DNA from: Bacteroidales bacterium
GTDB taxonomy: Bacteria > Bacteroidota > Bacteroidia > Bacteroidales > WCHB1-69
Direction: 5' to 3'
Assembly: GCA_024400785.1 (NCBI GenBank)
Contig: JAKSME010000007.1
Coordinates: forward strand, 1-37,931
DNA length: 37,931 nt
Within the stretch, counting starts at the first letter, position 1. Each line of letters starts with the position of its first letter. The notes beneath the pieces were generated by a model, which saw only the letters and a program-made list of their open reading frames with translations, did not search any database and was not told the DNA's origin. A program made the translations under genes and the position numbers. This document shows positions 1 through 8,815 of this stretch, in pieces.

Positions 1-1353
1 TACTTCCCGAGAATCTATTGGCTCTCTAATTCACAAGATCTTATTGTATTGAAAATGAATCGTTTGCAAAACAAAGTCGAATTTTTCCGTTGTAATATGC
101 AAACGAAGGCAAAAGATGTTGTCCTTACGGATGAAAATGCTTGCTGGATTGACATTACCGACAATTATTATTTTTTGAATGACAATAAAACAGTCATTTT
201 CTTATCGGAACGCGACGGCTATCGTCACATTTACAAAGCTGAATTTGGCAAAACTCCCGTTCAACTCACCTCTGGAAAGTATGAAGTGGCAGAAATTTCC
301 GCCATCGATTTCCAAAAGAAGATGATTTATTATCTGTCGAATGAAACCGCTGTGCCGAATCAAGATTTGTTCAGCATTAATTTTGATGGAAAGAAAAAGA
401 AAATGCTCACCGACGGCACGGGCTGGAACGATCCGACTTTCAACAGCAACGCTCATTTTTACTGCAACACTTACAGCGATGCCAATACTCCGCCGGTTTA
501 CACGCTTCATAGCGCGAACGGTAAATTGTTGTATACCATTCAGGATAATGCAGCTTTCAAAAACAAAATGCAGGATTACGGCTTTACCACCAAGGATTTG
601 TTCACTTTCACCACCTCTGAAGGTGTGGAATTGGAAGGCTGGATGATGAAACCGAAGGATTTTGACCCCAACAAAAAATATCCCGTTTTGATGTACGTTT
701 ATGGCGGGCCCGAAACACCGCAGGTGCTCAATAACTTCAGCAGTCCGTTCGATTTCGCTTGGTATCAGATGCTGTGCCAAAAGGGTTACATTGTGGCTTG
801 CGTAGACGGTCGTGGCACCGGCCGCAAGGGCGACGCGTTTACCAAAGTTATTTACAAACAGATGGGAAAATACGAAGCCATTGACCAGATTGAAGCTGCA
901 AAGTACTTCAAATCACTGCCTTACGTTGATGACAACCGTGTCGGTATTTGGGGCTGGAGTTTCGGTGGTTACCTTTCCGCACTTTCTATGTTCAAGGGGG
1001 AAGGCACTTTCAAAATGGCTATCTCTGTGGCTCCCGTCACCAACTGGCGCTATTATGACAACATCTACACGGAACGTTATCTCCAAAAACCGCAGGACAA
1101 TCCCTCCGGCTACGATGACAACTCCCCCTGCTTCTTCGCCGACCAACTCGAGGGCAATTACCTTCTCATTCACGGTACCGCCGACGATAATGTCCATTTC
1201 CAAAATGCCATCGACCTCGTCACCCAACTCAACAAGGCCAACAAACAGTACGAAATGTTCTTCTATCCTAACAAAAACCACTCTATTTACGGAGGCAACA
1301 CCCGTTTGCATCTTTACAACAAACTTACCAACTTTATCCTTGAAAATCTGTAA
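1..1353 (+). CDS. Dipeptidyl-peptidase IV-type serine peptidase (S9B), 5'-truncated by window edge
   Basis: The reading frame is open from base 1, so the N-terminal part lies outside the window; the first Met at 49 is internal. The visible part holds the end of the DPP-IV beta-propeller and the complete alpha/beta-hydrolase domain. Counting from the Met at 49, the catalytic triad is Ser304 in GWSFGGY, Asp379 in HGTADDNVH and His411 in NKNHS. The Asp-His spacing of 32 residues equals that of human DPP4. S9B enzymes of Bacteroidetes are periplasmic or outer-membrane exopeptidases that remove X-Pro or X-Ala dipeptides, feeding peptide-based metabolism. A lipoprotein gene follows 35 bp downstream on the same strand. 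The family call is firm; exact specificity cannot be read from this fragment. Confidence 0.92.
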   Translation, partial: YFPRIYWLSNSQDLIVLKMNRLQNKVEFFRCNMQTKAKDVVLTDENACWIDITDNYYFLNDNKTVIFLSERDGYRHIYKAEFGKTPVQLTSGKYEVAEISAIDFQKKMIYYLSNETAVPNQDLFSINFDGKKKKMLTDGTGWNDPTFNSNAHFYCNTYSDANTPPVYTLHSANGKLLYTIQDNAAFKNKMQDYGFTTKDLFTFTTSEGVELEGWMMKPKDFDPNKKYPVLMYVYGGPETPQVLNNFSSPFDFAWYQMLCQKGYIVACVDGRGTGRKGDAFTKVIYKQMGKYEAIDQIEAAKYFKSLPYVDDNRVGIWGWSFGGYLSALSMFKGEGTFKMAISVAPVTNWRYYDNIYTERYLQKPQDNPSGYDDNSPCFFADQLEGNYLLIHGTADDNVHFQNAIDLVTQLNKANKQYEMFFYPNKNHSIYGGNTRLHLYNKLTNFILENL

Positions 1354-1388
1354 TTAATTATAAATCAAATAATTAATTGATTGTTAAT

Positions 1389-2312
1389 ATGAAATCTTTC
1401 GGTAAAATATCACTTCTCTTGCTCGCTATTTTCATTTTTACTTCTTGTGAAAAAGATTGCGTTTTCAGACCTAAGGAAAAAATTGAATATGTGCGTGAAT
1501 CTTCCAAAACAGTGGTCAAGGAGTATAATCCGGAAACCGGCGAGTGGGAAAGCAATGTGGTTACAACTCCGCAACATATAGTTCAAAAATGGAATTGGAA
1601 TCGCAACGTGCTGAAAAGCATTACCTATTACAATGATAATGAACAGGAATTGTATACTGATGATTTTGAATATGTTGGCAAACAATTATCCAGAATTTCC
1701 TGGGGTACGGAATGGTCGTATAAGTTCGACTATGATGGAAACAACCTCATCTCCATCACTTATTCTGATGGCAATTTTGTTCATTCCATTTATACTGTTT
1801 CTCACAAAAGGGGAAAAATCTCGAAGATCACTTTCACTGATTACGATTTGAAAAATGCCGACCATCCTCTGCCGGAACATATTTGGAATTACTTGCTTCC
1901 CAACTGTGGCGCACATGCCATCGCTCAATTGCAGGCCTGCCTTTCAAAGTCGAGCGAGCAGAAAACGGAAGCTCAGAATGTGGTTGAATTTTCATGGACG
2001 GGTGAAAATATCACTAAAATGACGGTTACTTCCGGTACGGAAAGTTACATCGTGGCTTATGGTTATGACAACAAGATGAATCCTTTACGCGGTTTATTGG
2101 CCGTAGGGGAAATGGGTTATTTGGATAGTTTCAGCAAAAACAATGTCGTGGAGGAATCCCTTGTTGACGCTCACGGCAATGTGTTGGAAAATATGAAATA
2201 CACCTATACTTACATGGGTAATTATCCCGAAACCAAGAGTTATCATTACGTTTATGAAGATGATGAGGTTCAGGAGATGGAGACATTAACTTTGAAATAT
2301 GATTATAAATAA
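1389..2312 (+). CDS. Putative lipoprotein with YD-like repeat stretches
   Basis: About 307 residues. The start is taken at ATG 1389 because the upstream in-frame TTG (1377) would put extra residues before a standard signal peptide. Residues 1-20 form a lipoprotein signal with a lipobox-like FTSC, so Cys20 is probably lipidated. The mature part is rich in Tyr, Asp and short beta-strand patterns such as YDYDGNNL, YSYGYDNKM and KYTYTYMGN, which resembles the DUF4595/YD-repeat-like surface lipoproteins of Bacteroidales. No catalytic motif is visible. It sits between a DPP-IV peptidase and a GH106 gene (21 bp gap), so it may be cotranscribed with the latter. Function unknown. Confidence 0.8.
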   Translation: MKSFGKISLLLLAIFIFTSCEKDCVFRPKEKIEYVRESSKTVVKEYNPETGEWESNVVTTPQHIVQKWNWNRNVLKSITYYNDNEQELYTDDFEYVGKQLSRISWGTEWSYKFDYDGNNLISITYSDGNFVHSIYTVSHKRGKISKITFTDYDLKNADHPLPEHIWNYLLPNCGAHAIAQLQACLSKSSEQKTEAQNVVEFSWTGENITKMTVTSGTESYIVAYGYDNKMNPLRGLLAVGEMGYLDSFSKNNVVEESLVDAHGNVLENMKYTYTYMGNYPETKSYHYVYEDDEVQEMETLTLKYDYK

Positions 2313-2333
2313 GGGGTTTAGAAGGTAAAATCG

Positions 2334-5171
2334 ATGAATACTCGCTTCCTTTTTACCCTTTTTTTCTTTTTTGCGTTCGCCGCAACTTCCGCACAAACCG
2401 AGCATTCGGATTCCCCGTCGGGACCGTACGCTCGGTTTTACGTTCCAGATGCTCAGTACCGTCCGTTTGTGCGATGGTGGTGGAATGGTGACAAAGTAGA
2501 GCGCGACGAACTCATTCGCGAGCTGCATCTGCTCCATGACGCCGGTATCGGCGGTGTGGAAATCAACCCCATCGAATTTCCTTCGCGCTGCGACTCGGTC
2601 GGCAAACCTTCACTCGTTTGGCTCAGCGATGAGTGGCTCGACGTGCTGGAGTCCGTTCTCCAGGAAGCTAAAAAGTTGAATATGCGCTGCGACCTGATTG
2701 TTGGCTCGGGCTGGCCTTTCGGGGCGGAAACATTGCCGCCGGAAGACCGTGCTTCGGTCATGCTCACGTATGCGCTCCCAACCCGCGGCGATACCACGCT
2801 CATCCTTTCCAAATCGGAAATTATGGCTGCTGTCGATCCCAAAGTTACAGTTCCTAATCCATTAAGAACCAGCGAATTGGTATCGCTTCTTCTTGTCCCT
2901 GACCCCGTGGATGGACTATATCAGGTAGAAGATTTCACCTCGCAGTTTGATAGCGACTCGCTTGTTTTGCACGTGCCGTCGGGGCCGCATGTTGTCTATG
3001 CACTCGTGCGGTATGATGCTTTTGCCAGCGTCATCAACGGCGCGCCCGGTGCCGCCGGTTCCATTCTCGACCATCTCAATGCCGATGCCGTCCGCCGTTA
3101 CCTGCTCAGCATGTCGGATGCCCTGACGGGAAAATTGGGCGCTTTGCCTATGTGGCTTCGTGCCCTTTTCGCCGACAGCATGGAGTTGGAAGGCTGCAAT
3201 TGGACCGGTGACTTTGCGGCCGAATTTCGTCGTCGCCGTGGCTACGACCTTATGCCGTGGCTTCCTTTCACGATGTTCAAGGTTGGAAGACTCGGAAATG
3301 TAGAAAGTTACAAGTTTGGTGCTGAGAAGACGGCCAAGTTTCAAGAGCAAGTCAATCGGGTTCGTTACGATTTTGAAACAACAAAGGCAGAATTGCTACA
3401 TGAGCGTTATACCGCCACCTTTTTGCAGTGGTGTCGCGACAACGGAGTGAAGTCGCGCGCACAAGCCTACGGCCGTGGCTTCTTCCCGTTGGAATCTTCT
3501 TTGGCTTATGACATTCCCGAAGGTGAGTCGTGGACCACGAATTATCTCCGTCACCGCGTGGGTGAGGAGATGGGCGACAGCGACTATCGCCGCGGCCGCG
3601 CTTACACCATGATCAACAAGTACGTGTCTTCCGCCGCCCATCTCAGTGGCAACCGCATCGTTAGCGCTGAAGAAATGACCAACACCTATCGTGTTTTCAA
3701 CACCTCACTCGAACTGCTGAAGGTGGGTTCCGACATGAGTGCCTTTTCCGGCGTCACTCATTCTGTGTGGCACGGTTTCAACTATTCTCCCCCCGAAGCC
3801 GGCTTCCCAGGTTGGGTGCAGTACGGCAGTTATTACAACGAACAAAATCCGTGGTGGCCCTACTTTCATCTGCTCAACGACTATCGCGCCCGAATGAGCG
3901 CATTGCTGCAAAATGCTGATATGGTGGCAGATATAGCAATCCTCCCCGCCAACGAAGACCTTTGGACAATCTATGGCGTGCAGACGGAACCTTTTCCCGA
4001 AAAACTCAATGTGCCGTACACTTCCCTTCTTTGGGAGGCCATCCACAAAAACGGCGGTGGCGCCGACTATGTTTCCGACCGCTTGTTGCAAAGTGCGGAG
4101 GTGAAAGAAGGTAAACTCTGTGTGGGCAAAAAAACGTATAAAGTGCTGATTTTGGCGGAAGTGTCCGGGATTTCTGCGGGCGCATTGGCAACGATTTCCG
4201 ACTTTGTTGCTGCGGGCGGACGAGTCTTCTGCATAGGGAAATTTCCCGACCGCTCGTTGGGATTGTTGAATTTTGAAAAAAGGGATAAACAGATCCAAAA
4301 GTGTGTTAAAAAGTTAGAAAATCAGCCCCAAAATTTCGTTTTGTTGGAAAAACCAAGTGATGGGAAATTCTTGGAGTGGTATGGAAATGTAATGCGAGAT
4401 TATTCGTTGCCCCATACGATTACGATTTCTTCTCCGGATAGGTTCCTGCTTCAAAATCACTATGTTATGGATGATGGTTCCGACTTTTTTTTGTTTGTGA
4501 ATGGGCATCTTACCGAGTCGCGGGCTACGGAGGTGATTTTCCAGAAAGACTTTGTGGACGGTAGAACGGCATGGCTTTATGATGCTGCTACCGGTGAAAG
4601 ATACCGTTTGCCCCTGCGTGCCGACACACTCTCGGTAACTCTCTGTCCTGCGGAAACATGGTTGGTGGTTTTCGACCGTGACACGGTCGGCCCTTGCTGG
4701 CAGCCGTTGCCTGAGATTTCTTCCCATGCCCGTGAGTTGACCGGCTGGCAGGTGCAGTTATGGAATCCGCTGCTGGCAGACAGCGAGTCAAAGTCGTTAA
4801 CGATGCGGTACCCGGTGGATTTGCGAGAGACGGCTGATTCAACCTTTTCCGGAGTCGCCACATATAAAACCACAGTGTTGTTGGATTCGATGTCGGAAAG
4901 AGTGGTGTTGGATTTGGGGCGTGTAGCGGATGTTTGTGAGCTGTTTGTGAATGGCCGAGCGTGCGGGGTGAAATGGTTCGGCCGCCGCGTGTATGATATC
5001 ACCCCTTATATCCATCTCGGTTCCAATAGTGTGGAGGTGCGTGTTACTACGCTGATTGGTAACTATTTACGAACATTCTCTGATGATGCTACCGTGCAGC
5101 ATTACATTTTTAAGCGTGGGCAATCTACTGTGCCGGCTGGATTGATTGGACCGGTGATGTTGGATAGGTGA
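2334..5171 (+). CDS. Secreted GH106-type alpha-L-rhamnosidase
   Basis: 945 residues with a signal peptide (about residues 1-20, cleavage near SAQ). The first domain opens with RPFVRWWWNGD (residues 43-53) and HDAGIGGVEINPI, a segment typical of GH106 family proteins, followed by the long TIM-barrel region. The last ~120 residues form a galactose-binding-like beta-sandwich (VVLDLGRVADVCELFVNG and similar). GH106 enzymes hydrolyse terminal alpha-L-rhamnose from pectins (rhamnogalacturonans) and arabinogalactan-type glycans, in the periplasm or at the cell surface. Length fits the family. No SusC/SusD, regulator or other pectin enzyme lies next to it, so it is not in a classical polysaccharide utilization locus. 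I did not assign the catalytic Glu residues. The family call is good; the substrate is inferred. Confidence 0.82.
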   Translation: MNTRFLFTLFFFFAFAATSAQTEHSDSPSGPYARFYVPDAQYRPFVRWWWNGDKVERDELIRELHLLHDAGIGGVEINPIEFPSRCDSVGKPSLVWLSDEWLDVLESVLQEAKKLNMRCDLIVGSGWPFGAETLPPEDRASVMLTYALPTRGDTTLILSKSEIMAAVDPKVTVPNPLRTSELVSLLLVPDPVDGLYQVEDFTSQFDSDSLVLHVPSGPHVVYALVRYDAFASVINGAPGAAGSILDHLNADAVRRYLLSMSDALTGKLGALPMWLRALFADSMELEGCNWTGDFAAEFRRRRGYDLMPWLPFTMFKVGRLGNVESYKFGAEKTAKFQEQVNRVRYDFETTKAELLHERYTATFLQWCRDNGVKSRAQAYGRGFFPLESSLAYDIPEGESWTTNYLRHRVGEEMGDSDYRRGRAYTMINKYVSSAAHLSGNRIVSAEEMTNTYRVFNTSLELLKVGSDMSAFSGVTHSVWHGFNYSPPEAGFPGWVQYGSYYNEQNPWWPYFHLLNDYRARMSALLQNADMVADIAILPANEDLWTIYGVQTEPFPEKLNVPYTSLLWEAIHKNGGGADYVSDRLLQSAEVKEGKLCVGKKTYKVLILAEVSGISAGALATISDFVAAGGRVFCIGKFPDRSLGLLNFEKRDKQIQKCVKKLENQPQNFVLLEKPSDGKFLEWYGNVMRDYSLPHTITISSPDRFLLQNHYVMDDGSDFFLFVNGHLTESRATEVIFQKDFVDGRTAWLYDAATGERYRLPLRADTLSVTLCPAETWLVVFDRDTVGPCWQPLPEISSHARELTGWQVQLWNPLLADSESKSLTMRYPVDLRETADSTFSGVATYKTTVLLDSMSERVVLDLGRVADVCELFVNGRACGVKWFGRRVYDITPYIHLGSNSVEVRVTTLIGNYLRTFSDDATVQHYIFKRGQSTVPAGLIGPVMLDR

Positions 5172-5180
5172 AAGAGTGAT

Positions 5181-5262
5181 GGGTGAATGGTGGAAAGGTG
5201 GAAAGGTGGAAAGGGTGGAAAGGGTGGAATGGGTGAATGGTGGAAAGGTGGAATTGGTGGAA
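5181..5262 (+). repeat. Degenerate GGTGGAAAG tandem repeat array
   Basis: Immediately after the GH106 stop codon comes about 80 bp built almost only from G, A and T, with repeated units GGTGGAAAG, GGGTGGAAAG and GGGTGAAT at 9-10 bp intervals. Pyrimidine C is absent. Positions 5226-5253 recur perfectly as the reverse complement at 37897-37924. A related array in opposite orientation lies at 6040-6104, so pnuC is flanked by inverted copies. No spacers of CRISPR type are present. Confidence 0.85.
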
Positions 5263-5314
5263 GAATGTTTTTTTTGAGAAATTTGCTGTGAAAAATATTA
5301 AAGAGTTTGGCAAT

Positions 5315-6022
5315 ATGAATGTTGATAACAAACAATACGATTCCTGTGCTGATAAGGATGAAAAGAGGGGATTGGCTGCCGTTTTGTATCGCGAATTTGT
5401 TGAGGATTCTGACATTTTCTATTGGATTTTTTTGATTGGCGGAATGGTTACGCAGACGGTTGCTTTTTTCGTTTCCGGGTTGGGTGCCTTGTCGTATGTG
5501 AGTGGTTTGTGTGGAATCTTTTCCGTTTTGTTATGCAGTCGTCGAAAAATCTCCATGTATGTATTCGGTTTTTTGCAGATATTAACTTACATGGTATTGG
5601 CGTACCAACAAAGGTTATATGGAGAAATCGCCATTAATGTCTTCTATTTAGTCACCATGGTATATGGTTGTTTTGCGTGGTCTCGTTCATACGAAGCGGG
5701 CATGGTTGAACCGAAAATCCTTTCCGGTTTCAACCATCTGCTTATTGGTGTTTTCACCTTTGCCGGTGTTTTTGTGGCTTGGCGCTTATTATCGGCTTAT
5801 ACTAATGATACACAGCCGTTTATGGATGCATTGACCACAGTTCCCGCGTTGGCAGCTCAAATTCTGATGGTTACCCGTTGCAAAGAGCAATGGTGGTATT
5901 GGTTGGTGGTTGATGTCGCCGCGGTATACATGTGGTTTGTCGCTGCCGACTGGTGCATGGTCGCACAATATGCTTTCTGGATAGGAAATTGTGTGTATGG
6001 CCAGTACAAGTGGAGTAAGTGA
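5315..6022 (+). CDS. pnuC: PnuC-family nicotinamide riboside (or related vitamin) transporter
   Basis: 235 residues from ATG 5315. The frame opens upstream at 5237, but those residues are encoded by the repeat array and lack any feature, so 5315 is preferred. The protein has about seven hydrophobic segments and the PnuC pattern near the C-terminus, CKEQWWYWLVVDVAAVYMW, the conserved W-x2-W-x3-D type helix. PnuC proteins carry nicotinamide riboside by facilitated diffusion across the inner membrane for NAD synthesis; relatives carry thiamine (PnuT) or riboflavin (PnuX). No TPP or FMN riboswitch is visible upstream, and no NadR or kinase gene is adjacent, so the substrate is not fixed by context. 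Convergent with the yifB gene. Confidence 0.85.
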   Translation: MNVDNKQYDSCADKDEKRGLAAVLYREFVEDSDIFYWIFLIGGMVTQTVAFFVSGLGALSYVSGLCGIFSVLLCSRRKISMYVFGFLQILTYMVLAYQQRLYGEIAINVFYLVTMVYGCFAWSRSYEAGMVEPKILSGFNHLLIGVFTFAGVFVAWRLLSAYTNDTQPFMDALTTVPALAAQILMVTRCKEQWWYWLVVDVAAVYMWFVAADWCMVAQYAFWIGNCVYGQYKWSK

Positions 6023-6039
6023 CAACAGGTGCTGAATCC

Positions 6040-6104
6040 TTCCCGCCCTTCCACCTTTCGTCCTTTCCACCCTTCGCCCCTTCGCCCTTTCCACCTTTCC
6101 ACGA
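6040..6104 (-). repeat. GGTGGAAAG-type repeat, inverted copy between pnuC and yifB
   Basis: On the minus strand this stretch reads as runs of GGTGGAAAGG, GGGCGAAGG and GGACGAAAGG. It fills the convergent intergenic space between the pnuC stop and the yifB stop. It is the same motif family as 5181-5262, in opposite orientation and more diverged (some T replaced by C). Confidence 0.75.
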
Positions 6105-6107
6105 ATC

Positions 6108-7649
6108 TCACCTTCCCCAGCTGTCCCTATCCAGGCTGCGGAAGTTGATGGCTTCTGACAGGTGGTCTGCAGTGATGTTCGTGCACCCATCGAGGTCGGC
6201 GATGGTGCGGGCGACTTTGAGGATTCGGTCGTAAGCGCGGGCGGAGAGTCCGAGGCGGTCCATGGCCATTTTCATCAGCGCTTTGCACTCTTCGTCGATG
6301 GCGCAGTACACTTGAAACATCTTTGTGTTGACTTGTGCGTTGCAGTGGATTTCTGGGCAGTTTTTGTATCTTTCTGCCTGGATGTTCCTGGCTTGCACCA
6401 CCCGTTCCCGCACTTTGGAGCTGGATTCGCCCTTCTGTTTCGTCAGAAGTTCCTCATTGCTGAGTGGTTTGACCTCCACGTGCAGGTCAATACGGTCGAG
6501 AAGCGGCCCCGAGATGCGGGAAAGATACTTTTGTACCACGCCGGGCATGCAGGTGCATGGGATTTTGGGGTTGTTGTAGTTCCCGCACGGGCATGGGTTC
6601 ATGGCTGCGATGAGCATGAAGGAAGCGGGGACGTCAACAGAATATTTGGAGCGTGAAATGGTGATGGAGCGGTCTTCCAGCGGCTGTCGCAGCACTTCTA
6701 ATGTTGCTCTGTTCATTTCAGTCAGTTCGTCTAAGAAGAGTACGCCGTTATGAGCGAGGGAAATCTCTCCGGGTTGCGGGTGTTGACCGCCGCCAACCAG
6801 CGCCACATCAGAAATTGTGTGGTGCGGCGCTCGGAAGGGGCGGACGCAAATGAGTGATGAATACCGGCTCATCTTGCCGGCCACAGAGTGAATTTTGGTA
6901 GTTTCCAGAGCCTCGTCCAATGTTAATGGAGGTAAGATGGAAGGCAGACGCTTCGCCAACATCGTTTTGCCAGAGCCCGGTGGCCCGATGAGGATGACGT
7001 TGTGACCGCCTGCCGCCGCGATTTCCAATGCCCTTTTGATGTTCTCCTGCCCCTTTACATCGGCAAAATCGAACTCGTAGTTGTTCAGGCTGTTTTGGAA
7101 TTCCTCGCGTATATCTATCGTCGTTGGCGTGATGGGAATGCCTTCGTTAAAGAAATCAATCACTTGCTTGATGTTTTCCACCCCCAATATCTCAATTCCT
7201 TGCACGATGGCCGCCTCTCTCGCATTCTGTATCGGCAGTATCGATCCCTTTTTCTGCTTCCGTCTCGCCTCTATCGCCATTGGCAACACCCCTTTTACAG
7301 GCTGTAACGTTCCATCCAACGAGAGTTCTCCCATAATATAGTAGTCCTCCACAATTTCTTCCCCCTTCATCTGTTCTGATGCAATCATTATCGCAACAGC
7401 CAACGTCAAGTCAAAAGCTGCACCTTCCTTCCTTATGTCGGCAGGTGCCATGTTGATGATGATTTTTTTTCCGGGTATCTTATAATTATAGTTCCTGAGT
7501 GCCGTGTCTATCCGGTGCTGGCTCTCCTTGATGGCACTGTCTGGTAGCCCAACCAAGAAATATCCAACACCAATTTCTACACTTACTTCTACTGTGATGG
7601 GAATGGCAGCAACACCCATCAATGCGCAACTGTGAGTTCTTATGAGCAT
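6108..7649 (-). CDS. YifB/ComM-family Mg-chelatase-like AAA+ ATPase
   Basis: 513 residues, full family length. The N-terminal Lon-like/ChlI fold contains GVGYFLVGLPDSAIKES, and the AAA+ core has Walker A GPPGSGKT at residues 222-229 and Walker B LFLDEL. The C-terminal Mg-chelatase domain ends in INFRSLDRDSWG. ComM in gamma-proteobacteria is a hexameric helicase promoting branch migration during natural transformation; the family is widespread and a broader role in recombination is likely. It is a single gene with its own promoter box (7696-7703) and no DNA-uptake genes nearby. Confidence 0.93.
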   Translation of the reverse strand: MLIRTHSCALMGVAAIPITVEVSVEIGVGYFLVGLPDSAIKESQHRIDTALRNYNYKIPGKKIIINMAPADIRKEGAAFDLTLAVAIMIASEQMKGEEIVEDYYIMGELSLDGTLQPVKGVLPMAIEARRKQKKGSILPIQNAREAAIVQGIEILGVENIKQVIDFFNEGIPITPTTIDIREEFQNSLNNYEFDFADVKGQENIKRALEIAAAGGHNVILIGPPGSGKTMLAKRLPSILPPLTLDEALETTKIHSVAGKMSRYSSLICVRPFRAPHHTISDVALVGGGQHPQPGEISLAHNGVLFLDELTEMNRATLEVLRQPLEDRSITISRSKYSVDVPASFMLIAAMNPCPCGNYNNPKIPCTCMPGVVQKYLSRISGPLLDRIDLHVEVKPLSNEELLTKQKGESSSKVRERVVQARNIQAERYKNCPEIHCNAQVNTKMFQVYCAIDEECKALMKMAMDRLGLSARAYDRILKVARTIADLDGCTNITADHLSEAINFRSLDRDSWGR

Positions 7650-7695
7650 ATCTTTGTTCTTTTTGTTAATGATTATTTTGTAAAAATTAACACCG

Positions 7696-7703
7696 CAAAG
7701 ATA
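7696..7703 (-). promoter_or_regulatory. Promoter -7 box TATCTTTG for yifB
   Basis: Minus-strand TATCTTTG matches the Bacteroidetes sigma-ABfr -7 consensus TAnnTTTG and lies 46 bp before the yifB ATG. No clear -33 TTTG is visible at the usual distance. Confidence 0.4.
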
Positions 7704-7742
7704 TATTGCTGAAATGAAGAAATGGTACTCTGTTGAAAACTT

Positions 7743-8213
7743 TTATTCAGAAAGAGAAAACCACCGTTTTTCAAAGGCATCTCCTTCGTACATTGTTTCC
7801 GTTTCAAACTGATTATTAAGCAGATTCATTCTTTTTCCTTTTCCTTTGTCTAAAACTGCAACAACAATTTTGGTTTCAGAGTTATTAACAATTAAAAAAC
7901 AATCTTCACACGAACTGCTGTCCGATAGCGTTATTTTGGAAGTTTTTTCCAATTCATCCAATAATTTTGTTAGAGCTTCAAAATCTTCACACTCTGCTAA
8001 AATTTGGTTTAGTATAAGACTGTTGGTGTGAAAAACGCGTTTCGGCTTCGGCGGTATGGTGGGGTCGTCGCCCGACAAAGTCACGGGTTCTACATAATTG
8101 TCATTTCCAAAGCTGATGCGTACGGCGCCACCGCCGTTGCCGTCGTTTTGAGCTATAAGCAACATGGGCGCAATGCACAAACAGATGATGAAGGTGAGAA
8201 TGGTCTTATTCAT
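7743..8213 (-). CDS. Small secreted hypothetical protein
   Basis: 156 residues. A hydrophobic signal peptide covers residues 1-21 and ends at LIAQ, consistent with signal peptidase I cleavage. The mature part begins with a Gly/Asn-rich stretch (NDGNGGG), then a Pro/Asp-rich segment, then a helical middle part with one CEDC pair (SSSCEDCFL). No recognised domain. It begins 12 bp after the exonuclease gene on the same strand and is probably cotranscribed with it. I do not recognise a function; the CEDC pair could be a disulfide or metal site. Confidence 0.7.
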   Translation of the reverse strand: MNKTILTFIICLCIAPMLLIAQNDGNGGGAVRISFGNDNYVEPVTLSGDDPTIPPKPKRVFHTNSLILNQILAECEDFEALTKLLDELEKTSKITLSDSSSCEDCFLIVNNSETKIVVAVLDKGKGKRMNLLNNQFETETMYEGDAFEKRWFSLSE

Positions 8214-8225
8214 GTCTGGGATTTT

Positions 8226-8726
8226 TTACAATAATTTAATGGCGATGGCGGCGCACGCTTCGGCATCCGCTAACGCGTTATGATGATTGGAAAGGTCGTA
8301 TCCGCAATATTTGGCCACTGTTGGAAGCCGATGATTTTCAATAACATCAGGGGAGGGGAGAAGTTTCTTGGAGGCCTCTAATGTGCAAAAAAATGGGTAA
8401 TTCGGGTAACGCATCCTATAGTGTTTGAAGGTCGTTTTCAGCACATTTTCATCAAAAGATTTGTTGTGTGCCACCAAGGGCAACCCTTCGATTTTTTCTG
8501 AGGCAAGTTTCCAAACTTCCGGAAAAAGCGGAGCATTCATGGTATCCTCTTTTTTGATACCGTGAACGCGTGTGTAAAACCAAGGATAGTAGTTCGGTGT
8601 GGGTTTAACCAAACTGTAAAAACTGTCAACCATCTGCCCTTCTCGAACGATGACAATGCCTACAGAGCAAATGCTGGTGTATTCTTTGTTGGCAGTTTCA
8701 AAATCTATTGCAGCGAAATTTATCAA
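8226..8726 (-). CDS. DEDDh 3'-5' exonuclease (DnaQ-like / RNase T fold)
   Basis: 166 residues forming a bare exonuclease domain. Motif Exo I is AAIDFET (Asp8, Glu10), Exo II is AHNKSFDENVLK, and Exo III is HHNALADAEA with the His of the DEDDh subclass. These acidic residues bind two metal ions for hydrolytic removal of 3' nucleotides. Bacteroidetes carry several such short, stand-alone DnaQ-like proteins. It lacks a polymerase-binding tail and other domains, so it may be a proofreading-like or RNA/DNA-processing nuclease; the substrate cannot be told. First gene of a likely two-gene unit with the secreted protein downstream. Confidence 0.88.
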   Translation of the reverse strand: MINFAAIDFETANKEYTSICSVGIVIVREGQMVDSFYSLVKPTPNYYPWFYTRVHGIKKEDTMNAPLFPEVWKLASEKIEGLPLVAHNKSFDENVLKTTFKHYRMRYPNYPFFCTLEASKKLLPSPDVIENHRLPTVAKYCGYDLSNHHNALADAEACAAIAIKLL

Positions 8727-8783
8727 AATTGTTTATTTAAGATATTGATTAATAGGAAATTAAGTTATTATATGTAGTGGTGG

Positions 8784-8815
8784 CAAAGTTACATTTTTTT
8801 TAAATAATCTCACAA
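8784..8815 (-). promoter_or_regulatory. Promoter (TTG-N21-TAACTTTG) for the exonuclease gene
   Basis: On the minus strand a TTG (8813-8815) lies 21 bp before TAACTTTG (8784-8791), matching the Bacteroidetes -33/-7 pattern. The -33 part overlaps the last codons of the GH3-GH29 gene. Confidence 0.4.

Noticed and set aside
202-780. Long minus-strand frame opposite the DPP-IV gene
   Set aside because: Antisense shadow of a clearly coding frame with intact catalytic residues.
5181-5262. Possible CRISPR array
   Set aside because: Repeats are 9-10 bp and contiguous with no unique spacers, and there are no cas genes.
5172-5314. Riboswitch (TPP or FMN) before pnuC
   Set aside because: The leader is entirely repeat sequence and shows none of the conserved riboswitch segments.
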